Source of the DNA: Anisakis pegreffii
Taxonomy: Eukaryota; Nematoda; Chromadorea; Rhabditida; Anisakidae
Length of the DNA: 64,000 nt
NCBI GenBank assembly: GCA_035041965.1
Contig: JAPYMA010000065.1
Span: 62,001-126,000 of the forward strand
Direction: 5' to 3'
The notes under the pieces are model-generated. The model worked only from the letters and a program-made list of their open reading frames with translations, was not told the origin of the DNA and did no database searches. Every line of letters begins with the position of its first letter. The stretch's first letter is position 1. Positions 13,132 to 26,600 of this stretch are shown in pieces. The position numbers and the translations under genes are program-made.

Positions 13132-15863
13132 TTTTTAAACTCCATCAATGACCGTGCTAATGAGCAAACAAACATTCGAAAAGAAGCTCTGCCAAACACA
13201 CTCAAAAAACTATCAATTTTTCGAGCACACTGACGACTGCAGTGAAAATTTTGACGATATTCTAGCGAGGCGATCCACTGTGATGAAAAATATCGTTAGT
13301 GATAGTGGCCACACCAAGGTGGCCGTTTCGAATATCGAAGCAGTCGAATGACGGTTGACGATTCTGAAGGGAATCGACAAAAAATGGAGCAATTCTTATA
13401 ATCAGCTGAAAATGACGTGAAGTGAATGAAAGGAATGGAATTCGAGAAATAAATACTGAATGCGAATATCGTTTGGAAAGGAATTCGCTGCGAAGAGCAT
13501 ATTGCCTAAACGAATAGCAAAATTCGAACGAACCACATCTTAAATAAGACTCAAACGCTTGGGCAAGAAGAATTGCGCATAAAAAATTGAATGAATCAAA
13601 CGATAATTTATTGACTTATATCAATATAATCGTTGGATTATTTCGAGACGATTCAACTCCATCGAGATCTGTTTACTTGAATAGATTAGAATAAATTTTT
13701 TGCTTCCCATCTTGAAGTCGTTTCCTCTTATCGCCACCGAATGGTCCACACTGTGAATTCCCTCTGCAAACAGTACAGTAAGAACGATGAATTTAAGTGT
13801 AATAAAACTTTGAGAATCATTGTCCAAGTATACTGCATCAAATATTTTTTGTGTTAGCATTCAAAGGGAATTTTACGCTACGAATCGAAAGAGAAAGTTT
13901 AAATTAATCACGCCATTTCGTCATTAAATTGACGATTCCAGAGTAATACGTACTACATATCAAAACAATAAGATGGCATTGTATCTTGATGGGACATCAA
14001 GTTGTAGAATGCCGTTTAGAAGTAATATTGACCGTTTAGCAGTAATACTGAAAGTCTGCTTCATATAATGCAATATTGACTCCATGTGTCGCGAATCACG
14101 TCATTCGCGATCAAATGATTCACGATAAAGATAAAGATGATCATTCGTTTCTTATTATTATTGTATGAATAAGCTATCGTTTTCTTGCAATTAGCCAAAT
14201 ATTCGAATATGTCGTAAAATTTGTGCTGAGTTATGTTATCGCTTAAAGTTATCTCTGCATTGGAATTTTTGTATGAACTTAAGCATCTATGAATACGCTT
14301 CGATCTGTTTCTTAAACCCTTTGCATTCTTCATGAAAATGTTATGTTGTAAAGTCTACACGTCATGCTATTTACCCGTCTCCTCAATATCCTATAAAACC
14401 ACAGCCTTCTCATTGATAGCTTTTGATATTCATTTTCGGTTCGTTCGTTGGCTGTTGCTTATTTGCTGTGTGTGAATCGAAGTAAATAGTGCGTCTCACT
14501 CAAATCACCACTAGACGCATATCTCCTATTCGTGCAATCAATCTATCCGCTGCTATTTACTACACCATGACTGCATTATTTCCGCGTCTGTATTATTTGA
14601 CAAATGATTTTAAAATCACCACATCCTCTTGATCAAGCAACCTCATGCAAAGAGACAACTTCATTTCTGGTTAGTTAGATATCAGTATGTCACAAGAACG
14701 TTACAGGTGGAAGTTTGGCGGCTCCAATCGAATGGATCAGATAGAGCTGTTGATTTTGCTCGCCTCTTAACTTTCTAATAATCGACAACGACTATGTGGT
14801 ATGAGTGCCTCCAGTCAATGCAACTCTCACAGCATTGTCCAGAACATTGAGCAATGTTCCTTAGGAAGAACATCGCATAATTTTCATCGATATCATCGGA
14901 TTCGTGACAATAAAGAACAATCGATGATTCTGCATTCAGGAGAAGTTTTTTGCACAAGACTGCTGATCGAAAGCAAAAACCACACAAAATGAAGCATGAA
15001 ACGCAACAAGCATGCAAGAAATTATAGCTGTAGTCGTCTAATTATAGCAGCAGTATTCGTTAACGCAATCGCTCAGCACAGCTGAGTGCCTATCAAGTGG
15101 AGAATCTGATAAACATTTCGATAAAACCACAAAGGATTATCGAACTGTGACTGTTTCAAACAACAGATTCGACACAGTCTTCGTTTCTACAAGTAAGCGT
15201 TTCATATGAAGGTGCTATAGTCATGGAGAATTTCAGTCCTCATTAATGAATTCCCAAAACGATTGTTAGCAACGGTTACATTTGATGAAAAAAGTTAAAA
15301 GATGAAAATGTTGAACAAGGAAATGATTTCGACGTCAGAACGAAGATTTATTCCTTTAATGCGTATAGCTATTCGAGTGTTAAAACACTAAACTGTGGAT
15401 TAGCACCATAATTTGTCGACGAAACGAAGTTTGACTGAATGTGCTCAGAGTGGGAAACGTTGTATGTGTATCCATGTTTAGAAATGAGGGAATTTAGCAA
15501 CGATAATGCGGATTCAATTAACTTGATTAACTTGCGTTCCAGGTTTATGAAATAGAAGTACTCCGTTTAATTATTTCAATTGTTCATTTCATACTATTAA
15601 TCACAATTGAACGAACTCGTGGTCACCTAATACAACTATTTTCAGAGTATTTCCAATATTACATAGGTCATATTAAGGAACGTACTCACAGTCAATTCAA
15701 TTCCCATTGTTATTTGCACTCGACCACCTTTCAGCTATTTTAATCTCAAATTTCCATCTCAGTTTCATCATTTTATTGGTTCAACTTCAAAACGAATTGT
15801 TATCGCGAAAGCATATTTCAATTTGAAAATGAAACACGAGATGTGTTCGATTCTGCCATTCAA

Positions 15864-15880
15864 ATATATATATATATATA
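15864..15880. repeat. (AT)n microsatellite
   Basis: Seventeen bases of uninterrupted alternating A and T. Confidence 0.85.
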
Positions 15881-17725
15881 CAAACACTTTATAAGCACCC
15901 TTCAAGCACTCACTAACGAAAACTAAAATAGATTTATTTACCAGATGAGTGAGGCAAATGAAGTGTAAAAAGAAAAACTTCTCACATTTTTGATGATAGT
16001 GAAACGCACTGTTTCATTTTTCCAGTAACATTTAAAAAAAAAGTTGTTTGTATGAGGCAAATCTCAAAGGGATTTCCCCCATTAGAGGTGCAGATGCCAT
16101 TGTAACAACGATAGATCCTCACTATAAAGCACATTCTCGAATGAACAATTAGTTGTTTTAAAGTCCAACCCTCGAAGCTCAAAACATGCAATGTGAGTGC
16201 ATCATTTTATATCGCGCATCGAATGTGTATAAGGACTTGAATTCGCCGAAAATATCAAATGCTTTCTTGCAGTGAGCATAAGTCACATTTTTGGTAGAAA
16301 AAACATTCGTGAGAACTGTGGCATTCAGATTCGACTTAACAATAGCGTTCAACGCCGATTGATCTACAGAAAATATTAGTGCCCACTGATCTTATCTTAT
16401 CTTATGTTTATAATCGGAAATAACTTCGCATGGAATTGAGACAATGAATCGCAAAAAAATCCGACTGTTGACGAATTCTTGAGAGTTATATCAGAACAAC
16501 TGGAGGTTATTAATGAGAAATGTTTAGGCGTACACTGCGCTCAAAGCTGCAACACAATCGTCTTGGAATGGCGAGCAAGAGCAATAATAAAATATTGTGT
16601 GAAAAATTACGAAGCAGTTGTGAAAACAGACTGTTTTCATAAGCTCACACTGCTAGATTAGGAAACAATAGCAGCCAACCATGGAGGGTTTTTTTGCGTG
16701 TGAAGAGGAATCTTTTCCACTCGAAACTAGTCGAGCACTTTTCACTTGTTAGTTTTTATCTCCTATGATAATAACATTCAAAATGCACTGATTCTTCAGC
16801 AATCAAAAATCTGATTCCCAATTCAAAGTTCACTAGTTTCTGTTGGGCAAGTAAATGAAGCAGGACATATTATACAACAATTTGGTAAGTACTGAAGCGT
16901 GAAAGAATGAATTGTATTTGGAGATTTTATCACATGATTAGTGCGAATGATTCGGTATCATCGTTAAACTATTAGATGTTTGTTTCACGAATGTGGAAAC
17001 TGGACTGGATTATAATTCGCTGCAGTTTCCGTACGATAGTAGCAGAGTAAGCAATGCTATCCGAACTTGAGCGATGCATGTTCACCGCAGAACCTGCATT
17101 CAATACGCGACTGTACGCAATCATTTACAAGCATGATCAGCATCATCGTAGGTCACTTAAGAATAGAAATGATTGATTCGAAAATGAAAAGTTACTCTTT
17201 ATGGGAAGAAATCATCAGACTAAAAAACTCAAACAGTAACGGAAAGGCACTTGAAGAAAGTTCCATTAATTATGGTTACCGCATACGTGAGTTGAGGTCA
17301 CCTGTATCTTCAGCCTTTCGAAATTTCTTGATGAGCACCACACAGACAATGACTTTTAGATTCTAATAAGTATATGTCTTCCCGGGTGAAGCCTTCAAAT
17401 ATATTATTTTCTACTTAATCAACCTACCCGCATGATGTCAGTGCGCTCCGCCTTTCATGCTGTACTATATTGCTTGTGCATATTTTTAACTCTGCAATAA
17501 ACTACTACTACTTGAAGTATAGCTACATCGTGAAATAGCAGTTTGCCCTTCATGGCAATTAATTACATCAGCGTAAATGTCAGTATGCTGTCAACAGTAT
17601 CCTAATACTTATTAGCATAGTGATATATCCTGATATCCTCCTTACACATAACTTCTAGTTTCTGCAAAGCATTCATGCTACCGCATGAAACGCTCAATGC
17701 CTTCCTTTCATTTACGAATTTTATT

Positions 17726-18282
17726 TTAGGTCTAGTTTTGAGTTTTTTAAGTGTTATAGTGTACACTGAGAAGTAGTAATCTGCCGTCCCAGCTAATAGG
17801 CAAATTGAAAAGGGGAAGAGGGGAGATCGTTTGCAATTTTTTCATAATCCATTTTTGTCTGCTTGATACCAAGTGCCAGTTGTAGGTTAGCAGTAGCATA
17901 ATGGGAGAAGCGTACGTTTTAACAAGGCAGAGATCGGTTCAGGTCCTATCATTGAGTCTTTTCGCATTTTGTTTCTGAACTATAATTCAGACCTAGCTTT
18001 GACTTTCTGAAATCCTATGGTGTATACTGATTAGTAATCTGCGATCCTGGCTGTTTTGGAAATTGACAAGTGCAAGGGGGAAAAGTTTGTGATTTTTCAG
18101 AATCCAATTTGGTCAACTTGATGCTGAGTATCAATAGAAGGTATGTCATAGCGTAGTGGTAATGATGTGAGTTTTCGCAAGACAGAGCATGTTTCGGCTC
18201 CTGCTTTTGAACCTTTTGGCGTTTTGTTTTTGAGTTATATTTCAGATCTAACTCTGACTTTCTGAAGTTCTACAGTGTACTT
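17726..18282 (+). mobile_element. Tandem tRNA-like SINE-like repeat, two copies plus a partial third
   Basis: Diverged units with a period of about 255-261 bp: copy 1 at 17726-17985, copy 2 at 17986-18240, and the start of a third at 18241-18282. Each unit begins near TTCAGAYCTA and shares CTTTCTGAA, a GTGTAYACT-like word and AGTAATCTGC. Copies 1 and 2 contain Pol III promoter-like sequences 42 bp apart. Box A is TAGCATAATGGG at 17894-17905 and TAGCGTAGTGGT at 18149-18160. Box B is GGTTCAGGTCC at 17936-17946 and GTTTCGGCTCC at 18191-18201. The copy 2 box B sits in a possible T-arm stem (AGCATG with CCTGCT). This matches a tRNA-derived SINE or amplified tRNA pseudogene. No clear A-rich tail or target-site duplication is seen. 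Confidence 0.55.
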
Positions 18283-18536
18283 ACCATCGTGTTTACCGAA
18301 ATGGTTGCATGCAAAACTTCTGCGATAACTATTGCTCGCAATGGAGTGAACAACATGTGAAATTTCACTGAAATCATAATATCGCGGTCTGTTTGCGCAA
18401 TTTTTTGCATAATTCGAGTTCCATGCCTATAACAAGCATGCAAAATTTGTTTAGTGGGTGAAGAATTTGTTAAGAAACTCGAAATTCATGGAAAAAGATC
18501 AAAGCAATGTAAAATGAATCTTTAAACGACATAATA

Positions 18537-18542
18537 TTTATT
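18537..18542 (-). terminator. Polyadenylation signal AATAAA of the max-1-like gene
   Basis: AATAAA on the minus strand, about 80 nt downstream of the TGA stop at 18623-18625. Position and sequence are typical for a 3' end. Confidence 0.6.
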
Positions 18543-18622
18543 GGAATTAAATGAAACAATATCAATATCAATTGTGAAGACACTTGACAATGCGAATAAA
18601 ATCGAGACACAATAAATGAAGA

Positions 18623-20649
18623 TCACATCTTTTTGGTGGATAATTTCCAAACGAGCTTCTGACAACGTATATATTCGGATAAGTGACATGTGAGCTGAAA
18701 CACACAGAGATTTAGTTCGACGAGCTGAACAGAACAAAACGTAATGATAAGCAATTGCGACAGTAATCAACTTTGTTTAATTACAACAGCCATTACTGTG
18801 TAGAAGGCAAATAGGAAACCATTAGCTTGAATTTGAAGAAGAGGTAGTCCTAAGTGCGTTCATTTGTAGAAATCTAGACCCTATTATATGTGGGAGTTAC
18901 TGACTTGATTGAAAGGATAAGAAACATGATCGAACATAAGAATCAATAGTACGCAAACAAATACCTGATCAATTGTTCTAGGGGGCATCGAAAATGTCAA
19001 TCTCTCTCGAGCAGTTTCCTCGGGATGAGCTTCAGGTGGTAAGATTCGTTCGACGGTCAGCATGAAATCATTACGATAGCCACCGAACGACACAAGTCTA
19101 TGGAATGGGAAACTTCGAATCACATCCTGAAACGGCATCGTTTGAATGTTACCACAAATATGCCAACATCATTAGTAAGTTCGAATTTGCCTTATTGTAT
19201 CGAAAAGAAACATCAAATCACTGAGTGACAATGCAAATTGATTGAACACGTAAAACTTGCAAGTTGTTTCGAAGTGAGCAAATGCACGCCCTGATCGTTA
19301 ATCGCTATGAAGATTTTCTCATCATTGCGCATCTTCATTTTAGCCTCAGTAACGTGTGCACCAAAGAATCGCCATTTCCTGAGCACTACTAAGATCATGC
19401 GTACACAATCAGCCACTGTCGTACCATTCAGTTGTTTCCAGTGCGATTGAACGTTTAACCTGAACATTTACGATAAATAAAAACATAGAGTCTTGCACTA
19501 AAGGAATTTAAAGATGTCAAAGAGGAAGTATAGGAGGCGAGAAGAGAACATCCTTCGGTATGTCCACGAAAAAACATTTTATTCTGGAGAAACGGAACAT
19601 ATGAACACGAAAAAAACATTTTATTCTAAAACATTTATTTTGGAGAAACTGGACGAGGTAAGTTTTTCGATTGAAGTAAGAAGGTTAACGAAATGCATTC
19701 GACGATAAACTGATAGTCCAATTGAAACTAAGCACACACCTAAGCGTTCGTTCACACCCTACATCGAGCATTTTCGCGGGATAATATGATGAAGTAATTT
19801 TGCTGAACTGTTCTTCGCTTATCGCTTCACCAACGTCACCGAAATGCATCTGAAACCATCGAAATTACTTTCAATACGTTCTCAATAAATAAAATCTGAA
19901 TGCAGTGTTAAGTTTTTTTTCAGTTTCCAGTATATGAATACCTGTAACGTGCAAAGAATATCCTAGTATCATGAATGTCAACCGTGCAACACACTCCAAG
20001 AATATGTGTGTAAAAGCCAAGAAACGAATCATTCCGAGAATATTGTCAGCTTTTCGAGGTGGAAATTTTGTAGAAGCGCTAACCTGAGCATACACAGCGG
20101 CTAGTTCTTCAGCAAGTTCACTGCTCATCGGCAAACGTCCGGCAACGATCTCGCTGGCCATTCGATGAACCAAAAAGAGTCGTTCGGTTGGTGTTTCTGA
20201 AGCGGTCAGATGTGTCCAGTATTGTCGCTGTCGAAGGGCGAGTCGAATGCGAGCACTCTCCTCGGTGACACGTCCACACTTACTATCCATCAGCTCACGT
20301 TCCCATCGTGATAAGCAATCACATAACTGAAAGAGTTCAAATGATTTATGCTCAGTCCAATACGATTCCGATTGCACGCCACTTGAACAAAAGTCAATTC
20401 TCTAATAAGCGTTGGGCCACCAATTTACTGCCTTGAATTGAGATGTTCCATGGAAGAACTATCGAGCAAATTGAAATCGATCAGAAAATGAACCTTCTGT
20501 TTGCCTTTCAACAATATGTATCTGCCTTGTTCAAGAGCGTCTTCAGCGTAGAGCGCGTAACCGCTCAGCAAAGCCGGTCTTAGACCACAACGAACACAAA
20601 GTGCCGATAGGCAGTCGCCAATATCCGTTGATCCATCAAAATCGATTAC
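18623..20649 (-). other. max-1 FERM-domain exon block
   Basis: Six exons encode the FERM domain, the membrane/receptor-binding module. F1 starts at VIDFDGSTDIGDCLSAL (20649 downward). F2 contains LCDCLSRWERE and the helical stretch SSELAEELAAVYAQ. F3 contains VRMILVVLRKWRFFGAHV, then FPFHRLVSFGGYRNDFML and a C-terminal helix with LSEYIR, ending KM at the TGA. The junction between 19261 and 19126 gives the spacing expected for an F3 lobe only if a GC donor is used. Confidence 0.85.
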
Positions 20650-23600
20650 CTGAACGTATTTAGCGATCAATGCTGACAAGTTCATGCTGTAAATATCGAG
20701 AAAGAGTTCAACGAAGATCACCAAAAACCAAACAAAATAAACCAACATGATAATCTCCATTCGGCAGAAGTACGGCAATACTGTGCGGCATATTTGTTGA
20801 CGTTGGATCGCGAGTGAGAATCGAAATTGCTTCTAGTTTACTCGGTCCTTCACAACGACAACCTGCCTCAAGACAACGACTCATCGCACGCTCACAATAT
20901 TTTGCCAGATTTCCTTCGTCGGAGCTAAACAATCAGGTGTAAGTAATAGAGGAACAGAAAATTGAAACCATTCAACAAAATGCTAAACTGAAATTGAAAA
21001 TCTATTTTATTATTATTATAAATTTTATTGTTATAAATTTACTTTATCATTTTAAGAGCCAGATCACCATTGTTTTTAACAGAAAACCAGCTCGGATCGA
21101 CAAATAAAGTTCAATACTTTGAAATGCAGAATATTTGCCGGTGAAATCGGAATAAGTGTGAAAGTAAACTGGCAGAAAGCCGTGAAAAATAACTATGTCC
21201 ACGGGTCAGAATGGTATCTGAGAGCGCACAGAATGTCCTAGAAACAAGTAAATACTCACTTCGTAGCAATCCATTTTTTTATGTGTTGTCGAAGTAACCA
21301 AAGAAGCGAATATTGCCGTGGTGTGAACAACGGTGCAGCTAAAGCCAATAGCTTCCATGCCTGAGGATATCAAGTTCATTTCACAAGCGAATCAAGACTC
21401 TATGAAGACAACAACTGCATAATTCCGATGATACGAATTGATCAATCACGCATGACAATCGCATCAATTGATCAATCGTATCAATCACGAAAATTTTACA
21501 CGCACTTCGTTCAGTAGCACAGAATTAATCGAGAAAACAGAGGTAATCTCCTTAGATGCTTCAAAACACACCTGTATTCCATACGGCATTGCACCGGACG
21601 TAAGCTTGATGAGTTGAGCGTATAGCTCATTCTTAAGTGCGTCATTGTGCATAGCAGTTGAAAGAATGTTTTGCGCAAGATCGATGTGGTACTGTACGCC
21701 CGATGGTCGCATCAGCACCGAAGTGAACAGATACGAAGCACGATTCAATTCGAGTGCTTTCTTCTTGATGTTATCGTCGGTGATCGTCGTCAAAGTGTCT
21801 TTTGGCTTCTCCTCACAACTCGTCAACAATACATCGTTCCATAGCGGAAGATCAACTGCAAAAAACGCACGCAATAAAATCTCGGCCGTTTTTCAATCCC
21901 GACAATACTGGAAAATGGTCGCGATTTTGCAAACACACTTATAGTGATAATTCAGTCAGCGCAATCTTTGTGATATAGTTGCTGCTGTTTTCAGTTGTTT
22001 TCTGCCATTCATTAATGATTATGTAGATGAAAATCAATCAATATCAGAAAATTCAGAAGAGTGAGAGACCACATTTGGTATTTGAATGATCAACATTCCC
22101 TCTCTTCGGTCTTATCAGTCAGCGGAGTGCGTCTCAGCCATGAACCACAGTGCCCACAAAAAATGGCAAGAAAACAGAACCAACCAACCGTTACTGCGGT
22201 GTTCAGTCATCATTCGTTGTACCAATACTTCAAAAGGTGTTCCACAAATGGCCGCATCTCCAGCTGCATTCTTCAGAAAATACAACCACTTATCCTTTTC
22301 CTCACTACTTTTCAGCACTATATAGACTGGGTCTGAGCCAGCGATCTACAAAGAACAAACCCATTAACAACAGATCATAAATATGGCATCACGAGGTTAA
22401 CGGAATTCATGACAAGCGTTAAAATGAAAACTACCTCAATTGAAATTGTGTGCTCGAAATTTTTGCTCTCCTTATTGTCATTTTGCTCATCCGAACTTCC
22501 ACTATACTCATCAGCCGAACCTTTTGATTTCTCGCAGATATGCGCTCCTTTCAAAAACATATGCGAACACGGAATCTGCAACAACAATAAAATGTAATTC
22601 ACGATCAGTCATTGAAATTGAATTGTAAAAATTAGCGAAAAATTCTGTTGGAAAAATTCTACGCAAACAAGGCAGCAACAAATTTTTCGCATATTAGGGC
22701 ATTGGATTATTTGAGTCAACACTTTGAATAACACTCCGGCTGAAACGTTTTGAATAGCGCAAGCAAGAAACAACACTGTTAACTTACGCGATCTTCAGCG
22801 TTTTTGAAGAAAAGTAGTTTGCCATCAATTACGGACGCGTAAAAACGCTTTGATATGCCACACTTTGCCTAAAATAGAACCGAATTTGAAACGACCATCA
22901 AATAAGGCATCAGTACGAGGATCTGCCGATTCTCATCATCCATATTTAAAATGCAAAAAGCAATTTTGAATGGGATATGTGCTATAGCAGATTCGTTCAT
23001 TATCCTTCAACAGTTTCAACTGTTCGAATTTGCACGGTCTCATGAAACAACGTGAAATTCACGAATCAAGTGAAATATAAATTTTCATTTCTGACACAGA
23101 TAATCGAACCATACAAACCTTGACCACATATCCGCTGATCAACGAATTGAGGGCTGTCGCTCGCTGACTTACTTCCGAGATTGTTGCTGTTTTCACGTTC
23201 TGATTGAGCACCGATAGCCACTCATCAGTAACTTTTTCCGATTCACCCGTATAGCAGTGACGACTATTTGCAGTGAGAATCTTAAACCGAGCGATAAATT
23301 CATCAAGCATCGTGCGAAGATGTCATATCAGGTAGTTCATTTAAATCAGCAAACAATCACAAAAATGAGATGCATGAATGAGACTTCAACAAAGTCAAGA
23401 GTAAATGCGAATTCTCATAGTGGAACGGACCTGTAGGCCGTTTCCCATTTTATTCGAGATCTTTGTCACAGAAAGTACATCTGAAATCGCGATTCTGACG
23501 AGAGGCTCTTCACCCTTCATGTAGTTCTTCTGAAAAAATCTCATCAGCTGTTTCATCGCTAAATGACGACTTATCAGTCCACATTTCATTTGCTGTCTAC

Positions 23601-26600
23601 AACACGACTGATTACAGCACAGTCGAACTGCGAAACAAATCATTTTCGAAATAGTGATCATCAACAGCCATCAAGAATGTCGTGGCATAGTTTAGGTTAA
23701 TGAGGAATTTTCGATAGACTCACTTGGGTCCTGTACAGCGAAAGATTGCATTCCTTCAGAACAAAATATCGACGTTTCAATGACTTAAGTCTGCTGTCGG
23801 TCATTTGAATAAGGTATCCGCTTTTTTCTGCCTGAAATGAAATTGTCTGTCGAATTCTTTTCGCTTCATACAAACGATTCTCGCACAGTCATTCAACATG
23901 TTTCATTGATTTCTCACTGCTGAATGCTTTCAGTAGTGAATACAATGAGGATTCATCGAAAGTGGACGATCGATCGGTTGTCCGATAGAGTAAAGCGAAA
24001 ATGAATTATGGCAACTTTTTTTTTGAATCGGGAAGACGCATATCGCAGCAATTGGGTTACATAAAAATATCAATCAGCATGAATGTGCACAGTTATAATC
24101 TCCTTTCTGACTAGTAATGAGTGGTCCTTATGAGAAAAATGCATCCAAAAATTCCTTCTCCGAACTTGCAAGTACCAGCTATGCTGAAAGATCGACCGCT
24201 TTTGGAAACTTTTAAAATCATGAAAAAACTGAGATCATATGCTATGGAAGAGAAATTGTGAAATCATTATCATGTTCTCTAAGAATGGAAAGACACTGAA
24301 ACTCACCGGTTGTCCTGAATTAACAAGTGTACCACGTACATCATGAGTTGCATCCGGTGGTACCGCGTAATCACCTTCTTTATTAATGACCACATCATGA
24401 CTTCGACGGCGATTCGACGAGCGTGAGCTTTGATCTGAACGTCTCGATGGCGATGAACACAAATCGCTCGTCTGAAATCCACATCAATCAATCAATCTTC
24501 GCTGATTTATTCCACCACATTCACGATCAATACATGTAATGTTGATAAATGTGTCAGTTTTTGCATTTCAATTCGAACAACAGCAGCACAATGTGTTGCT
24601 TCTAAGCAATCACATGCTTCTTTAGAACGATCGCAATTCAACGGCAGTCGTCTTATTGCACTCAAACGAGGAGATGATGTGCTCACATTATCGTTGAGAT
24701 GCGCCTTATTCAGTAGTGTGCTGCATTGTGCTGCGTCGTCATCATTCAGTACCGTACTCAAACAACGGTCTGCCATTTGATACAGTTTCGTCTCCTGAAC
24801 AAAGCAAGTGAGTGTGAAATGATGCTTTAAAAGAACATGAACAAAAACTTTGAAATATGAATGGTTCATTCCAGGTGAGGTGAATTCGAATAGGGAATGA
24901 ATTAAGTTAGGAAATTGATTGATGAATGTTTTTTGAGGAGATTTTTCTGCATAGTGATTAATATCGCTATCGTACGCGTCAATCAAACACAACAATAGAG
25001 TATTATGACAAGACTATCACCGTGATATATATATAGAAATCGCAAATATCAGACAATCCAAAAAATGCAATTGTTTTCTTGAGTGACGCCATATGAGACA
25101 CTTAGAGGTGTTGAATCGATGAATGGAACGTCGTTTCATTTGAATCATTGTTTCGGTGAAATCTTTCAAAACATTTCGATGGCAAAAGCATCACACTCTT
25201 CCACATTGCTAGCAGATGTGTAATGCACACGAAAGAAAATTTCAATGGTAATCGATTGGGTTTCAACAGAACTTGTCAACAAAATGTATTATGAAATTTT
25301 GCAGGAATCTGCGTCAGCATCAATGAGAAACTCTCAAAGTATCGCAGATTTACTGATTGATCACTTTGATAGGATTAAAAAAGGAGTGTTTGATGATCGT
25401 ACAAACCCATTGATTCGGAGGTCGATGAACAGGAAGTGCAGGTGCAGTCGTCTTCATGATATCAGCATACTCCGAATTTGTCCCCAATAGGAACATTTCG
25501 CTAAGATTCACATATTCGGCAGCATCCCTGCAAAGTTATCAGAAATTCTCCATATATATTACTGATAGAAATATGAGAACATAAACAATTTCGTTTGAAT
25601 GTCTCAAGAAAACATTTCCTAACGGAGCAGACCGTGTTGTGAAATAACTTCAACGAAGCGATTTCTTGACAACCCTGGTCAGAGTGTAACGAATGCAAAG
25701 TAAACGAACGCACGTGGAATGAAAGTGAAACTGTGAGCGAGAATGTTAACAGTGAAATTCCAGACGAAAAGTTTCAATGAATGAGCGATTAGTACACAAC
25801 GAATACCGCTTATATAAATCAACATGTGTTTGTTTGTATGAGCTGGGGAAATGATAGAATACGGACGGAACATTTGGGAAGTGGGTGGTTATAATTCGGT
25901 GTGCTGCTGAACGATCATAAAATTTCGGTGAACTGCTATCAATAAAAACGATTGTATAACTTACTTTTAAACTTCCTTAACAACACCACCAACAACAACA
26001 ACGTAAACATCAAATTCAAGCGAATGACTCACAAAAGCATTCATTCGTCTTGTTTTATTTTCAAACTCTTTGCAGAGAACAACCAATAACTCACTGTTCA
26101 TTTGGCGACTGAGGAAAATCAATTTCGTCGAAAATTTCGTCATCCTCTTCTCTGTAATCATTTTCGTCATCATATGAATTCAAGCTGTCGCGTTCGATCT
26201 GAAAGCAAGTCGGTATTTCTTCACATCAAGATGATATGCGTTTGATATTTCCAGGTGGACTGATCAACGATTGTAGACAATCATCAAAAGCATAACAGCC
26301 TCTAGTGAACATCGCTTGAGTTTCGCGAAACACGTTAAATCCATGTGTCGTAATGCAGTTGATTAGATGGCATACAAAGGAAACGAATGTTCGCCATCTG
26401 CGATTTCAATTCGTCTTGCTTCTTGTAATCTAATTGTAAGCTAGAACGGTGAAACAAAACAGCTAAACGTTTAAAACTGATTTGCGTTGAAATCCGATTG
26501 TACGTTGAATTTTGCGTTGAAATCCGATTTGCGTTGAAATCTTGATAGTCATTGAAAAAGTTAACATTCACCATTAAATGGTGTGGATTATCGCCCGTTG

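Larger units (their letters stand above)
10760..17724. other. Largely empty interval
   Basis: No gene is supported. The interval holds the paired 135-bp repeats, a short TA microsatellite and several isolated coding-like islands that cannot be joined (11.55-11.63, 12.45-12.59 and 13.68-13.76 kb). Any of these could be further exons of the unrecognised minus-strand gene, but phase and acceptor quality do not support a model. Confidence 0.55.

Noticed and set aside
13677..13763. Minus-strand segment with a good TTTGCAG acceptor and a GTAAAC donor.
   Set aside because: Two different frames are open across it and neither joins the candidate exons downstream in phase, so no exon is called.
18522..18770. 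Minus-strand open stretch overlapping the end of max-1.
   Set aside because: Different frame from the max-1 terminal exon (18623-18724), which is supported by phase, FERM similarity and a downstream AATAAA.
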